DNA of 64,000 nt, taken from positions 1 to 64,000 of the forward strand of contig DKYT01000004.1 in the NCBI GenBank assembly GCA_002492465.1, in the 5' to 3' direction. A program made the position numbers and the translations under genes. Numbering within the stretch: position 1 is the first letter of the stretch; every line of letters starts with the position of its first letter. Source of the DNA: Lachnospiraceae bacterium UBA7093. GTDB taxonomy: Bacteria; Bacillota; Clostridia; Lachnospirales; Lachnospiraceae. Shown here one piece after another: positions 1 through 7,917 of this stretch. The notes beneath the pieces were generated by a model. The model made no database searches. It had not been told where the DNA came from and saw only the letters and a list, made by a program, of their open reading frames with translations.

Positions 1-23
1 AGGTTCGAGCCCTATAGGTCCCA
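1..23 (+). tRNA. 3' end of a tRNA, cut by the window edge
   Basis: Only the T arm and acceptor 3' strand are present: T loop TTCGAGC at 4-10, T-stem strand CCTAT at 11-15, acceptor strand AGGTCCC at 16-22 and discriminator A at 23. CCA is not encoded. The anticodon lies outside the window, so the amino acid cannot be assigned. It sits 23 bases before tRNA-Leu, which suggests a tRNA cluster. Confidence 0.8.
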
Positions 24-46
24 CGAATCAATTTTATATTGATTAT

Positions 47-132
47 GCCGGCGTGGCGGAACTGGCAGACGCACAGGACTTAAAATCCTGCGGGACTAAT
101 CTCCCGTACCGGTTCGATTCCGGTCGCCGGCA
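47..132 (+). tRNA. tRNA-Leu (anticodon UAA)
   Basis: Acceptor strands GCCGGCG (47-53) and CGCCGGC (125-131) pair perfectly, with discriminator A at 132. The anticodon stem is CAGGA/TCCTG around loop CTTAAAA, giving anticodon TAA, which reads UUA leucine codons. A long variable arm (GGGA...TCCC) is present, as expected of a class II tRNA. The T loop is TTCGATT. The 3' CCA is not encoded. Confidence 0.97.
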
Positions 133-143
133 CTGATAGAAAG

Positions 144-183
144 TAGAAGAAATGTTGGTATATACAATGTTTCTTCTATTTTT
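144..183 (+). terminator. Intrinsic terminator after tRNA-Leu
   Basis: Inverted repeat TAGAAGAAA (144-152) and TTTCTTCTA (170-178), with weaker inner pairing, followed by a T run to 183. It lies 11 bases after the tRNA and just before the ribosome site of the next gene. Confidence 0.8.
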
Positions 184-197
184 GTATGGAGGATAAA

Positions 198-971
198 ATG
201 AACAGCAAATCTTTTGATTATAAAAGGATAGCAGAAGGATACGCCAAGGATCGCCCCTTTTTGCATGGACAGGTGATGGAACTGGTGAAGAAGGATTTGC
301 AGTTGAAAGGTTCCTTCGAAAGAGGACTTGACGTGGGCTGTGGCGCAGGTTTGTCCACAAAGGCGCTGAAAATGCTTTGCGATCAGGTGACGGGCACGGA
401 TATTTCCGCTGAAATGATTGAAGCGGCAAGGGCATTGTATCAGCCTCCCGCCTACACCTTTTATCAAAGCGGTGCGGAGGAGATAAAGGAGCCCTGCAGT
501 TCCCTTGATATTGTAACGGCTGCCGGGGTGACAGGATGGATAGAGGAAGAAAGGTTTCTTCGGAACCTGAGACCAATGATGAAGGATGGCGGGATACTGC
601 TGATTTATGATTTTTGGATCACAGACAAGATGAAAGAAAGCACCGGATACACCGATTGGTGGCATAATAGCTATTTGAGGGATTTTCCCAAGCCGCCCAG
701 AAAGGAAAATATCTGGAGTGGAGATTTCACCGCGCCTTTGGGATTTGAACTGAAAAGGCGGAGAGAGTTTTCCATGGAATATGAATTTGATCAGGATGCT
801 TTTGTCAGATTTATGATGCTGCAATCCAACGTAAACGCCCAAATTGATGAAAAGGGAAGAAACCAGGAGGAGATCAGAAATTGGTTTCTGGATACCTTGG
901 ATCCGATTTTTGAAAATGAAAGGAAAGTATTGATTTTTGAAGGATATTACTGGTATTTTCTTGCAAAATAA
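198..971 (+). CDS. Class I SAM-dependent methyltransferase
   Basis: A 257-residue soluble protein with a Rossmann methyltransferase fold. The SAM-binding motif I (LDVGCGAGLSTKAL) is near residue 45 and the acidic motif II region (VTGTDIS) follows about 20 residues later. This resembles the Methyltransf_11/25 group, so it probably methylates a small molecule; the substrate cannot be read from sequence. ATG 198 is preferred because GGAGG lies at 188-192 with 5-base spacing. An in-frame ATG at 186 sits on top of that site and is unlikely. metY follows 33 bases later, and co-transcription is possible. Confidence 0.9.
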   Translation: MNSKSFDYKRIAEGYAKDRPFLHGQVMELVKKDLQLKGSFERGLDVGCGAGLSTKALKMLCDQVTGTDISAEMIEAARALYQPPAYTFYQSGAEEIKEPCSSLDIVTAAGVTGWIEEERFLRNLRPMMKDGGILLIYDFWITDKMKESTGYTDWWHNSYLRDFPKPPRKENIWSGDFTAPLGFELKRRREFSMEYEFDQDAFVRFMMLQSNVNAQIDEKGRNQEEIRNWFLDTLDPIFENERKVLIFEGYYWYFLAK

Positions 972-1004
972 TAAATCACTGAGGCAAAAGGAGGAAAAGA
1001 AAAG

Positions 1005-2291
1005 ATGAGCGAATACAAGATGAACACAAAATGCGTACAGGCAGGCTATACGCCGGGGAACGGTGAACCCCGCCAGATTCCCATCGTTCAGTCCACTACA
1101 TTTAAGTATGATACCAGCGAGGACATGGGAAAGCTGTTTGATCTGGAGGCGTCAGGATATTTTTATACCAGGCTTCAGAATCCAACCAACGATTATGTGG
1201 CGGCTAAAATAGCGGAGCTTGAGGGAGGAAGTGCGGCAATGCTTACATCCTCAGGGCAGGCAGCCAATTTCTTTGCATTGTTCAACATTTGTGAGTGTGG
1301 CAGTCATATTGTTTCTTCTTCCTCTATTTACGGAGGAACCTTTAATCTGATTTCCGTTACCATGGCAAAAATGGGAATAGAAGTCACTTTCGTATCGCCG
1401 GATTGCAGCGAGGAAGAACTTGCTGCCGCTTTTCAGGAAAATACCAGAGCCGTATTTGGAGAATCTATTGCAAACCCGGCGCTGACGGTTCTTGATATTG
1501 AAAAATTTGCAAAGGCAGCGCATGAGCACGGTGTGCCGTTGATTGTGGATAATACTTTCCCAACGCCGGTGAACTGCCGTCCCATAGAATGGGGAGCCGA
1601 TATCGTAACCCATTCCACCACCAAATATATGGATGGACATGGAGCGGCGGTGGGAGGCGCTATTGTGGATGCAGGCAGATTTGACTGGATGGCGCATGCC
1701 GACAAATTTCCGGGACTTTGTACGCCGGATGAATCCTATCACGGTATTACCTATGCGGAAAAATTTGGAAAAGAAGGCGCCTTTATAACCAAGTGTACAT
1801 CGCAGCTGATGAGAGATTTAGGCTGTATTCAGTCTCCTCAAAATGCGTATATTCTAAATTTGGGACTGGAATCACTACATGTAAGAATGCCCCGTCATGT
1901 AGAAAATGGACTTGCCGTAGCAGAATTTTTGAAGGAACAGCCTCAGGTGTCCTTTGTAAATTATCCAGGACTGAAAGGAGACCGTTATTATGAGACTGCA
2001 CAAAAATATATGCCAAATGGAGGCTGCGGCGTGGTTTCTTTTGAATTAAAGGGAGGACGTAAGGCTGCGGAAAGCTTTATGAAGCATCTGAAGCTGGCGG
2101 CAATTGAAACCCACGTGGCGGATGCCAGAACCTGTTGTTTGAACCCCGCCACATCCACTCACAGACAGATGACGGAAGAGCAGCTGAATGCCGCAGGTAT
2201 TCCTGCGGGACTGGTGCGGATTTCCTGCGGACTGGAGGATAAGGAGGATCTGATTGCCGATCTTGCCCAGGCCTTAGCGGCAATCCAATAG
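1005..2291 (+). CDS. metY: O-acetylhomoserine sulfhydrylase (aminocarboxypropyltransferase)
   Basis: A 428-residue cytoplasmic PLP enzyme of the Cys/Met metabolism family. It joins O-acetylhomoserine with sulfide to give homocysteine (and can use O-acetylserine in some relatives). Visible signatures are YTRLQNPTND near the N terminus, the Ser/Gly-rich cofactor loop SSGQAAN, the aspartate-containing VDNTFPTP, and the Schiff-base lysine in HSTTKYMDGHG near residue 210. Length and internal insertions match MetY rather than the shorter MetB/MetC. AGGAGG lies 9-10 bases before ATG 1005. metF about 840 bases downstream supplies methyl groups to the same pathway. No SAM riboswitch is visible upstream. 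Confidence 0.96.
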   Translation: MSEYKMNTKCVQAGYTPGNGEPRQIPIVQSTTFKYDTSEDMGKLFDLEASGYFYTRLQNPTNDYVAAKIAELEGGSAAMLTSSGQAANFFALFNICECGSHIVSSSSIYGGTFNLISVTMAKMGIEVTFVSPDCSEEELAAAFQENTRAVFGESIANPALTVLDIEKFAKAAHEHGVPLIVDNTFPTPVNCRPIEWGADIVTHSTTKYMDGHGAAVGGAIVDAGRFDWMAHADKFPGLCTPDESYHGITYAEKFGKEGAFITKCTSQLMRDLGCIQSPQNAYILNLGLESLHVRMPRHVENGLAVAEFLKEQPQVSFVNYPGLKGDRYYETAQKYMPNGGCGVVSFELKGGRKAAESFMKHLKLAAIETHVADARTCCLNPATSTHRQMTEEQLNAAGIPAGLVRISCGLEDKEDLIADLAQALAAIQ

Positions 2292-2333
2292 ACCTTTGAG
2301 GCAGGTTATGCCGGATGAAAATGGAGAAAGAAT

Positions 2334-2771
2334 ATGAAAGAAAAAATATTGGGATTCTATAAGAGGTATGAGGAGCTTGTCAATTATGTGATCGTGGGAG
2401 GAATGACAACGCTCTTTAGCTGGCTGGTTTATTTTTCCAGCGTATACACGTTTCTGGATGCAAACGACGCGCTTCAGCTTCAGATTGCCAATATTTTGTC
2501 GTGGATTGCAGGCGTGGCGTTTGCCTATGTAACCAACCGGAAGTATGTTTTTAAAAGCAAGGAGAAAAATATGTTAAAGGAAGCGGCGCAGTTTGCCGCC
2601 TCCAGACTGTCTACCCTGTTTCTGGATATGGCTGTGATGTTTGTGATGGTAACGATTATGGGCATTCATGACGGAATCAGCAAGATGGTTTCAGCAGTGT
2701 TGGTTACCATTGCAAATTATGTGATCAGTAAATTTTTTGTTTTTAAAAAGAGGAAAGAACAGGCAGTATAA
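2334..2771 (+). CDS. GtrA family membrane protein
   Basis: A 145-residue protein with four predicted membrane helices and the GtrA pattern: YVIVGGMTTLFSWLVY in helix 1, an Asn/Arg motif TNRKYVFKSK after helix 2, and a C-terminal KFFVFKKR. GtrA proteins are thought to flip or support polyprenyl-phosphate-linked sugars for decoration of surface polymers. It is not beside a glycosyltransferase here, but a second GtrA domain is fused to a GT2 enzyme at 10472-11548. It starts 42 bases after metY. Confidence 0.92.
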   Translation: MKEKILGFYKRYEELVNYVIVGGMTTLFSWLVYFSSVYTFLDANDALQLQIANILSWIAGVAFAYVTNRKYVFKSKEKNMLKEAAQFAASRLSTLFLDMAVMFVMVTIMGIHDGISKMVSAVLVTIANYVISKFFVFKKRKEQAV

Positions 2772-2814
2772 AAAGCTCCGGAGTCCACATACTAGTTTTG
2801 GAGGTGTGGATGAA

Positions 2815-3036
2815 ATGGGCAATCAATTTCCTGACCTTCCTTTGGGTCTTGGCATGGGCTTGATGATGAACCACCGTGCCAGAGACGGCTTTGAGCACCT
2901 GAGTGAAACGGAGAAAGAGCATATTATTTTAAAATGCAAGGATGCGAAATCCAAAAAAGAGATGGATAAAATCATCAATTCTCTTTCACCGGAGGAGAGC
3001 TTTGACGAGTTGTTTCAGGGACCTGGCATAGGTTAG
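2815..3036 (+). CDS. Small protein of unknown function (73 aa)
   Basis: A 73-residue soluble ORF starting at ATG 2815, ten bases after GGAGG (2800-2804); the reading frame is open further upstream but without a better start. The N terminus is Gly/Leu/Met-rich, and the rest is charged and helical (SETEKEHIILKCKDAKSKKE), with a short disordered end. I do not recognise a family. It lies between gtrA and a terminator, so it probably ends that transcription unit. Confidence 0.7.
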   Translation: MGNQFPDLPLGLGMGLMMNHRARDGFEHLSETEKEHIILKCKDAKSKKEMDKIINSLSPEESFDELFQGPGIG

Positions 3037-3082
3037 GTCAAAACTTTTTTTCTGGAAAATTCAAACAGAATCAAGTATAATA

Positions 3083-3112
3083 AAGTACGGGTCTTACGGC
3101 TCGTACTTTTTG
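3083..3112 (+). terminator. Intrinsic terminator before metF
   Basis: AAGTACG and CGTACTT pair around a TTACGG-containing loop and are followed by TTTT. It closes the metY-gtrA-orf73 unit. A TATAAT-like hexamer at 3077-3082 directly abuts it, so a metF promoter may overlap. Confidence 0.75.
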
Positions 3113-3132
3113 TTTAGGAAGAGAGAAAAATT

Positions 3133-4005
3133 ATGAAGGTAACGGAAATTTTTGAAGCAAAGAAAAAGGAAGAAAAACCGGTTTTGTCTTTTGAGATCTT
3201 TCCGCCCAAGAAGGAAGAGGCTTTAAAGAATATTGACGCCACGCTGGAGCGTTTATGTGATCTGCATCCTGATTTTATCAGCGTAACCTTTGGAGCGGGA
3301 GGAAGCGCAGTGGACAATCGGACAGTGGAAATTGCCAAAAAGATTAAAAACCGCTATGGCGTGGAACCGATTGTGCATCTCACCTGTCTTCATTATGGAA
3401 AGGATGAGATCAGTGAAATTTTAAAGCAGCTTCAGGAGGCAGGTATTGAGAATGTCCTTGCCCTTAGAGGAGATGTGAATCCCAATGTGCCCATGAAGCA
3501 TGATTTTCGATATGCAAATGAGCTGGTGGCGTTTATCAGGAGCCAGGGGGATTTTCATATCAGCGGCGCATGTTATCCGGAAACCCATTTGGAGGCGCCT
3601 GATGCTGTTACGGATATCCGTAATCTGAAAAAGAAGGTGGATGCAGGGGCAACGCATCTGATGTCACAGCTGTTTTTTGACAATGAGGCATTCTATCGTT
3701 TTTATGAGAAAACCAGAATTGCCGGCATTGATGTGCCTGTTGAAGCGGGGATTATGCCGGTTACCAATAAGGCGCAGATTGAACGGATGGTTAACATCTG
3801 CGGTGCGTCTCTGCCTGGAAAATTTGAAAGGATTCTCAATAAATATGAGGAGAATAAGGAGGCTTTATTTGACGCCGGAATGGCATATGCCATTAATCAA
3901 ATTGTGGATTTGATTGCAAATGATGTGGATGGTATTCACATTTTCACCATGAATAACCCCAAGGTTGCGGGCAGAATCTGCGACGGTATCAGGAACCTTA
4001 TTTAA
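3133..4005 (+). CDS. metF: Methylenetetrahydrofolate reductase
   Basis: A 290-residue TIM-barrel flavoenzyme that reduces 5,10-methylene-THF to 5-methyl-THF, the methyl donor for methionine synthesis and the methyl branch of acetogenic one-carbon metabolism. Signatures are FEIFPPKKEEA near the N terminus (catalytic Glu region), FISVTFGAGGS, the flavin-binding ALRGD, and a central MSQLFFDN. The length is normal for bacterial MetF. The ribosome site is only moderate (AGGAAGAG). The SDR gene follows after two bases, so they are one transcript. Confidence 0.96.
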   Translation: MKVTEIFEAKKKEEKPVLSFEIFPPKKEEALKNIDATLERLCDLHPDFISVTFGAGGSAVDNRTVEIAKKIKNRYGVEPIVHLTCLHYGKDEISEILKQLQEAGIENVLALRGDVNPNVPMKHDFRYANELVAFIRSQGDFHISGACYPETHLEAPDAVTDIRNLKKKVDAGATHLMSQLFFDNEAFYRFYEKTRIAGIDVPVEAGIMPVTNKAQIERMVNICGASLPGKFERILNKYEENKEALFDAGMAYAINQIVDLIANDVDGIHIFTMNNPKVAGRICDGIRNLI

Positions 4006-4016
4006 GGATGGAGCAT

Positions 4017-4736
4017 ATGAATAAGAAAGCGCTTATCACGGGCGCTTCCAGGGGAATCGGAAGCGCCGCTGCAAAAAGTCTTGCCAGAGAAGGCTATGAT
4101 CTGTTTCTGGTGTGCAGGAACTCGCAGAAGAAAATGGAAGAGCTTAAGAGAGAACTGGAAGAAAAGTATGGAATTTCCTGTTATACGGCGTTATGCGACG
4201 TATCGGATCCGGCGCAGGTGGAAACAATGATGAAACAGGCAGGAGAGATTCATGTACTGGTGAACAATGCGGCGGTTTCCTATGTGGGGCTTTTGACGGA
4301 CATGACGGTGGAACAATGGCATCAGGTGATCGATACGAATCTGAACGCATTGTTTTATACCTGCAGGATGGCGGCGCCGCAAATGGTAAGACGCAGAGAG
4401 GGGAAAATCATTAATGTATCGTCCGTGTGGGGGAACGCGGGGGCTTCCATGGAGGTTGCCTACAGTGCTTCCAAGGGAGGAGTGAATGCTTTTACAAAGG
4501 CACTTGCAAAAGAGCTTGCTCCCAGCGGCATTCAGGTCAACGGCGTTGCTTTTGGCGTGATCGATACGGATATGAACCGATGCTTTTCCCGGGAAGAAAT
4601 GGATGCTTTGCGGGAAGAGATACCTGCCGACCGTCTGGGCACGGCGGAAGAAGCAGGAGAGATGATTTGCCAGTTGGTGAAGGCGCCCTCTTATCTGACT
4701 GGGCAGATTATTACCATGGATGGCGGATGGATATAG
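4017..4736 (+). CDS. SDR-family NAD(P)-dependent oxidoreductase (FabG-like)
   Basis: A 239-residue short-chain dehydrogenase. It has the nucleotide-binding GASRGIGSAAA near residue 9, NNAA (VLVNNAAVSY), catalytic Ser in VSSVWG, and YSASKGG carrying the Tyr and Lys of the active site. The C terminus ends in MDGGWI, typical of FabG-like enzymes. A dedicated fatty-acid role is unproven because no other fab genes are nearby. ATG 4017 is preferred: AAGGATGGAG lies at 4004-4013, and the in-frame ATG 4008 is inside it. It sits between metF and trxB in a tight same-strand run. Confidence 0.92.
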   Translation: MNKKALITGASRGIGSAAAKSLAREGYDLFLVCRNSQKKMEELKRELEEKYGISCYTALCDVSDPAQVETMMKQAGEIHVLVNNAAVSYVGLLTDMTVEQWHQVIDTNLNALFYTCRMAAPQMVRRREGKIINVSSVWGNAGASMEVAYSASKGGVNAFTKALAKELAPSGIQVNGVAFGVIDTDMNRCFSREEMDALREEIPADRLGTAEEAGEMICQLVKAPSYLTGQIITMDGGWI

Positions 4737-4768
4737 GAAAAAGGATCAGGAAAGGAAAAGAAAAAAGA

Positions 4769-5728
4769 ATGTATGATGTTGTAATTATAGGCTCCGGTCC
4801 GGCAGGACTTTCAGCGTCAATTTATGCCAAGAGAGCAGGGCTTACGGCGATTACGCTGGAGGCGAACCCCATGAGCGGCGGGCAGGTTTTAAATACTTAT
4901 GAGGTAGATAATTATCCGGGACTGCCAGGGATTAACGGCTTTGAACTTGGAATGAAATTCAGAGAGCATGCGGATAAGCTGGGGTGTGAATTTCAAAACG
5001 CTTCGGTTCTTTCCGTCCAAAAAAGCGTTGAAGCCGAAATGAAAGCCGCCGCTTATGAAAAAGAGGAAGAAAAGGGATTTGTGATTCATACCGATCAGGG
5101 AGAACTTCGGTCGAAAACGGTTTTGGCGGCGATGGGAGCTTCCCATGCAAAATTAGGCGTCCCAGGGGAGGAAGAACTTTCAGGCATGGGCGTGTCCTAC
5201 TGCGCTACCTGTGACGGCGCCTTTTTTAGAGGAAAGACCGTTGCGGTGGTCGGCGGAGGAGACGTTGCGGTGGAGGATGCCGTTTTTTTGGCAAGAAGCT
5301 GTGAGAAGGTATATTTGATCCACAGGCGGGATGAACTTCGGGCGGCAGCGGTTTTGCAGCGGGAAGTAAAAGAACTTCCCAATGTGGAAATTCTTTGGGA
5401 TACCGTTGTGGAAAAGATAAACGGAGAGGAACAGGTACAGAGCATCGATATTAGAAATGTAAAGACCCAGAGGAAAAATTCTCTGCCCGTGGCAGGCGTC
5501 TTTATAGCGGTAGGCATCATTCCCGCAAGCGGAATGATGAGGGAATTGGTAAAATGCGATCAGAGGGGCTATGTGCTTGCCGGGGAAGATTGTGCCGCCA
5601 GTATGCCTGGGGTGTTTGCGGCAGGCGACGTACGAAAAAAGCAGCTGAGACAGATTGTCACGGCGGTTGCGGACGGGGCTAACGCGGTTACCTCTATTTT
5701 AGAGTATCTGTCCTCGGAGCGGGTATAA
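4769..5728 (+). CDS. trxB: Thioredoxin reductase (NAD(P)/FAD-dependent)
   Basis: A 319-residue flavoprotein that reduces thioredoxin with NADPH. It has the FAD motif IGSGPAGLSASIYAKRAGL at the N terminus, the redox-active CATC (YCATCDGAFF) near residue 135, the second nucleotide motif VVGGGDVAVEDA, and the C-terminal GVFAAGDVRKK FAD motif with QIVTAVADGA. The frame is open upstream into the SDR gene, but homology begins at MYDVVIIGSG, fixing ATG 4769 behind a GGAAAAG-type site. It ends the metF-SDR-trxB run; a terminator follows at 5855. Confidence 0.95.
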   Translation: MYDVVIIGSGPAGLSASIYAKRAGLTAITLEANPMSGGQVLNTYEVDNYPGLPGINGFELGMKFREHADKLGCEFQNASVLSVQKSVEAEMKAAAYEKEEEKGFVIHTDQGELRSKTVLAAMGASHAKLGVPGEEELSGMGVSYCATCDGAFFRGKTVAVVGGGDVAVEDAVFLARSCEKVYLIHRRDELRAAAVLQREVKELPNVEILWDTVVEKINGEEQVQSIDIRNVKTQRKNSLPVAGVFIAVGIIPASGMMRELVKCDQRGYVLAGEDCAASMPGVFAAGDVRKKQLRQIVTAVADGANAVTSILEYLSSERV

Positions 5729-5854
5729 GGGTGTGCCCAATATAAGGCAATGTGCATAAAAAGGGATAAAAAAGGCAGATTGAATAGTAACAAATTACAA
5801 AAATGTAAAAAGTGTTTCAGTGAAAGTTAAAAGAAAAAGAAGGGGAAGCAGGAG

Positions 5855-5896
5855 AGAGCCTGAAAAGCGGAGAAAGCCGTTTTTAGGCTCTTTTTC
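5855..5896 (+). terminator. Intrinsic terminator after trxB
   Basis: GAGCCT-AAAA-CGG pairs with CCG-TTTT-AGGCTC around AGAAA, then TTTTTC follows. It is a strong stem in the 336-base gap between trxB and the NlpC/P60 gene. Confidence 0.88.
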
Positions 5897-5953
5897 TATG
5901 GAACTGAGGGAAAAGACTACTATATATAGTGGCTTGGAAACTATTTCCTGCGG

Positions 5954-5982
5954 TTGACACATAACGGTATAAGTGATATATT
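5954..5982 (+). promoter_or_regulatory. Sigma-A type promoter of the NlpC/P60 gene
   Basis: TTGACA (5954-5959), 17-base spacer, TATATT (5977-5982). It leaves a leader of about 75 bases before ATG 6065, which has ACGGAGG at a good distance. Confidence 0.75.
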
Positions 5983-6064
5983 TATTAAGAGATGTAACAA
6001 ATTTGTAATAATTCATAAGATCATATAATTGACTGACAGATAAGAGGATAAGACGGAGGTTATC

Positions 6065-7393
6065 ATGCAGAGAAGAAATGTAAAAAGGGCAGGACGTGCA
6101 GTTGTTTGTGCTTTATCAGCAGCCATTTTATTTTCCGGCATGAGTTTAGATATATCAGCAAAGGAAGTAAACGCACTCCCTTCGGCGGGGATTGATTATT
6201 TCCTTTCATCCAATGCCACCAGCGTGAAAAGCATCAAGGATAATGAAACGGAGAAAGATTCTTCAAAGGAGAGCACAGATTCAGATGTAAGCGTTACGGC
6301 AAACGCACTTCCCACAGCGACGGCAACTGCCGAGCCGGTGGAGGAAACGGAAGAGGAAACAGAGGAAAAGGTAATTGAGGAGACAGTCATCTCCTATACG
6401 ACAAAGACCACGCACGAGAAAGAGAGAGAGCTGGATGCAAAGCGGGAAGAGGAAGGTTTTAAGTCTCTGGTTATTGCACAGGTAAACGATTATGTGAATG
6501 TAAGAAGCATGCCCAGCGAGGAAGGAGAAATTCTGGGAAAGCTGTATGACAAATCGGTGGGCGAGTTTCTTTCCGAGGAGGACGGCTGGTACGAGATTAC
6601 TTCAGGCAGTGTGACAGGCTATGTGAAGGCGGAATACTGTGTGACAGGAGAGGATGCGGTTTCCCTTGCAAAGGAAGTGGGCACCAGGATTGCCACGGTT
6701 ACCACTGAAACCTTAAAGGTTCGTCAGGAGCCGGGGCTGGACGCTGCGGTTTTGGGATTGGTACCCCTTCAGGATGAACTTCTGGTAACAGAGGAGTTAG
6801 GGGATTGGATCAAGGTTAATATTGAGGAAGGGGACGGCTACGTATCGGCTGACTATGTGTCTCTTTCCACAGAATTTGTAAAAGCGGAATCCAAGGCGGA
6901 GGAGGAAGCAAGGCTGGCAAAGGAAGAAGCGGAAAGAAAAGCGGCGCAGGAAGCGGCAAGGGCAAAGGCGGCTTCTGCAAAGAGTTCCGCTCAGACACAG
7001 CCTGAGGCTGAGGCTCCGGCTCCGGTTATTTCATCGGGAAGCGGAAGCGAATTGGGCAAGTCGGTAGCAGATTATGCCTGCCAGTTCGTGGGGAATCCTT
7101 ATGTATACGGCGGCACCAGCCTGACAAACGGCGCAGACTGTTCCGGCTTTGTCATGAGTGTTTATGCTAACTTTGGGGTTTCACTGCCTCATTCTTCCGC
7201 AGCGGACAGAAGCGTAGGTTCTGCAGTGGGCGGAATTGAAAACGCCCAGCCCGGCGACATTCTGTGCTATTCGGGGCATGTGGGAATTTATGTAGGAAAC
7301 GGGCAGATCGTACACGCTTCCACGGAGCGGACAGGTATTATTGTTTCCAGCGCAAGCTACCGTTCGATTCTTTCGATCAGAAGAATTTTCTAG
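6065..7393 (+). CDS. Secreted SH3-domain NlpC/P60 peptidoglycan hydrolase
   Basis: A 442-residue exported protein. A signal peptide covers about residues 1-32 and is followed by an acidic Ser/Thr/Glu-rich linker to about 120. Two bacterial SH3 domains lie near 135-200 (NVRSMPSEEGEILGKL) and 210-270 (LKVRQEPGLDAAVLG). An Ala/Glu/Lys-rich helix runs about 275-305, and the C-terminal NlpC/P60 cysteine peptidase is about 330-442. Catalytic Cys is in GADCSGF and His in YSGHVGIYVG; a third polar residue is in IVHAS. It should cut stem peptides (D-Glu to diamino acid) in the wall, with SH3 domains binding wall material. It is monocistronic, with its own promoter. Confidence 0.95.
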   Translation: MQRRNVKRAGRAVVCALSAAILFSGMSLDISAKEVNALPSAGIDYFLSSNATSVKSIKDNETEKDSSKESTDSDVSVTANALPTATATAEPVEETEEETEEKVIEETVISYTTKTTHEKERELDAKREEEGFKSLVIAQVNDYVNVRSMPSEEGEILGKLYDKSVGEFLSEEDGWYEITSGSVTGYVKAEYCVTGEDAVSLAKEVGTRIATVTTETLKVRQEPGLDAAVLGLVPLQDELLVTEELGDWIKVNIEEGDGYVSADYVSLSTEFVKAESKAEEEARLAKEEAERKAAQEAARAKAASAKSSAQTQPEAEAPAPVISSGSGSELGKSVADYACQFVGNPYVYGGTSLTNGADCSGFVMSVYANFGVSLPHSSAADRSVGSAVGGIENAQPGDILCYSGHVGIYVGNGQIVHASTERTGIIVSSASYRSILSIRRIF

Positions 7394-7427
7394 AAAAGGA
7401 TGTAAAAGAAAATAGATACAATATCAA

Positions 7428-7468
7428 CAGGCTGTCGTTTGCTGAAGATTTTATTCAGCGCGGCAGCC
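7428..7468 (+). terminator. Strong hairpin after the NlpC/P60 gene, probable terminator
   Basis: AGGCTG (7428) pairs with CAGCCT (ending 7468), and GCTGAA pairs with TTCAGC around GATTTTA. Only a short T run (TGTTTTA) comes about 6 bases later, so termination may be imperfect. Confidence 0.6.
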
Positions 7469-7621
7469 TGAGCTGTTTTAGCCGAGGGAAGCAAAAGTAA
7501 GAGAAGTCTGAATTTATTTTTGCCAAGAAAATCTATTGACAAAAGTCAACTTGTACATGTTCCACAAATGACAGATTTCTGGTTGGAAAATAGCCTTTTA
7601 AAAAAAAGAAAGGTCAAAAAG

Positions 7622-7691
7622 TTATCCACATCAAGGAAGTGATAAAAAGGGCACTTTTAAGTTATACACGATTTTATCCACATTATCCACA
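7622..7691 (+). promoter_or_regulatory. Cluster of DnaA boxes
   Basis: Three perfect TTATCCACA nonamers on the same strand at 7622-7630, 7674-7682 and 7683-7691 (the last two directly abutting), plus a one-mismatch TTATACACG at 7662-7670. They lie in the 525-base gap between the NlpC/P60 gene and hpf, with AT-rich DNA on both sides. dnaA and dnaN are not in the window. The cluster could titrate DnaA or regulate a neighbouring gene. Confidence 0.7.
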
Positions 7692-7853
7692 CCCTTAAAG
7701 GGGAGAGGGAAAGGAGATGATACAGACACTTTCAGAACGGATGTTTTGTGAATTGTGATAATAGCACAAAAAAATAAGAGAAATTGTTGGAAAAACGCGA
7801 TGAATGAAATTGTCCGAAAACTAATCATATTATAAAACAAAATGCAGGAATTA

Positions 7854-7883
7854 TTGCATAACACAGACAAGCTGTGATATAAT
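7854..7883 (+). promoter_or_regulatory. Promoter of hpf with inverted repeat in the spacer
   Basis: TTGCAT (7854-7859), 18-base spacer, TATAAT (7878-7883). The spacer holds CACAG-ACAAG-CTGTG (7862-7876), a small palindrome that could be a regulator site. Confidence 0.7.
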
Positions 7884-7917
7884 GTTTACACAATAATCCA
7901 AGGAAAGGATGATGAAT

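Noticed and set aside
96..842. Long minus-strand open frames opposite real genes (for example 96-842, 19064-19534, 44120-45085)
   Set aside because: They are antisense to well-supported genes, have no ribosome site or motif, and show composition expected of shadow frames.
2292..3132. SAM riboswitch for metY or metF
   Set aside because: No conserved S-box, SAM-II or SAH core can be found before either gene; only a terminator stem lies before metF.
4427..4768. N-terminal extension of trxB
   Set aside because: The open frame overlaps the SDR gene in another frame and reads as low-complexity Cys/Arg/Gly-rich sequence. The FAD motif begins at MYDVVIIGSG, 4769.
7622..7691. Chromosomal replication origin (oriC)
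   Set aside because: Although DnaA boxes cluster here, dnaA, dnaN, rpmH and similar neighbours are absent, and genes run the same way on both sides. Kept as a DnaA-box cluster only.
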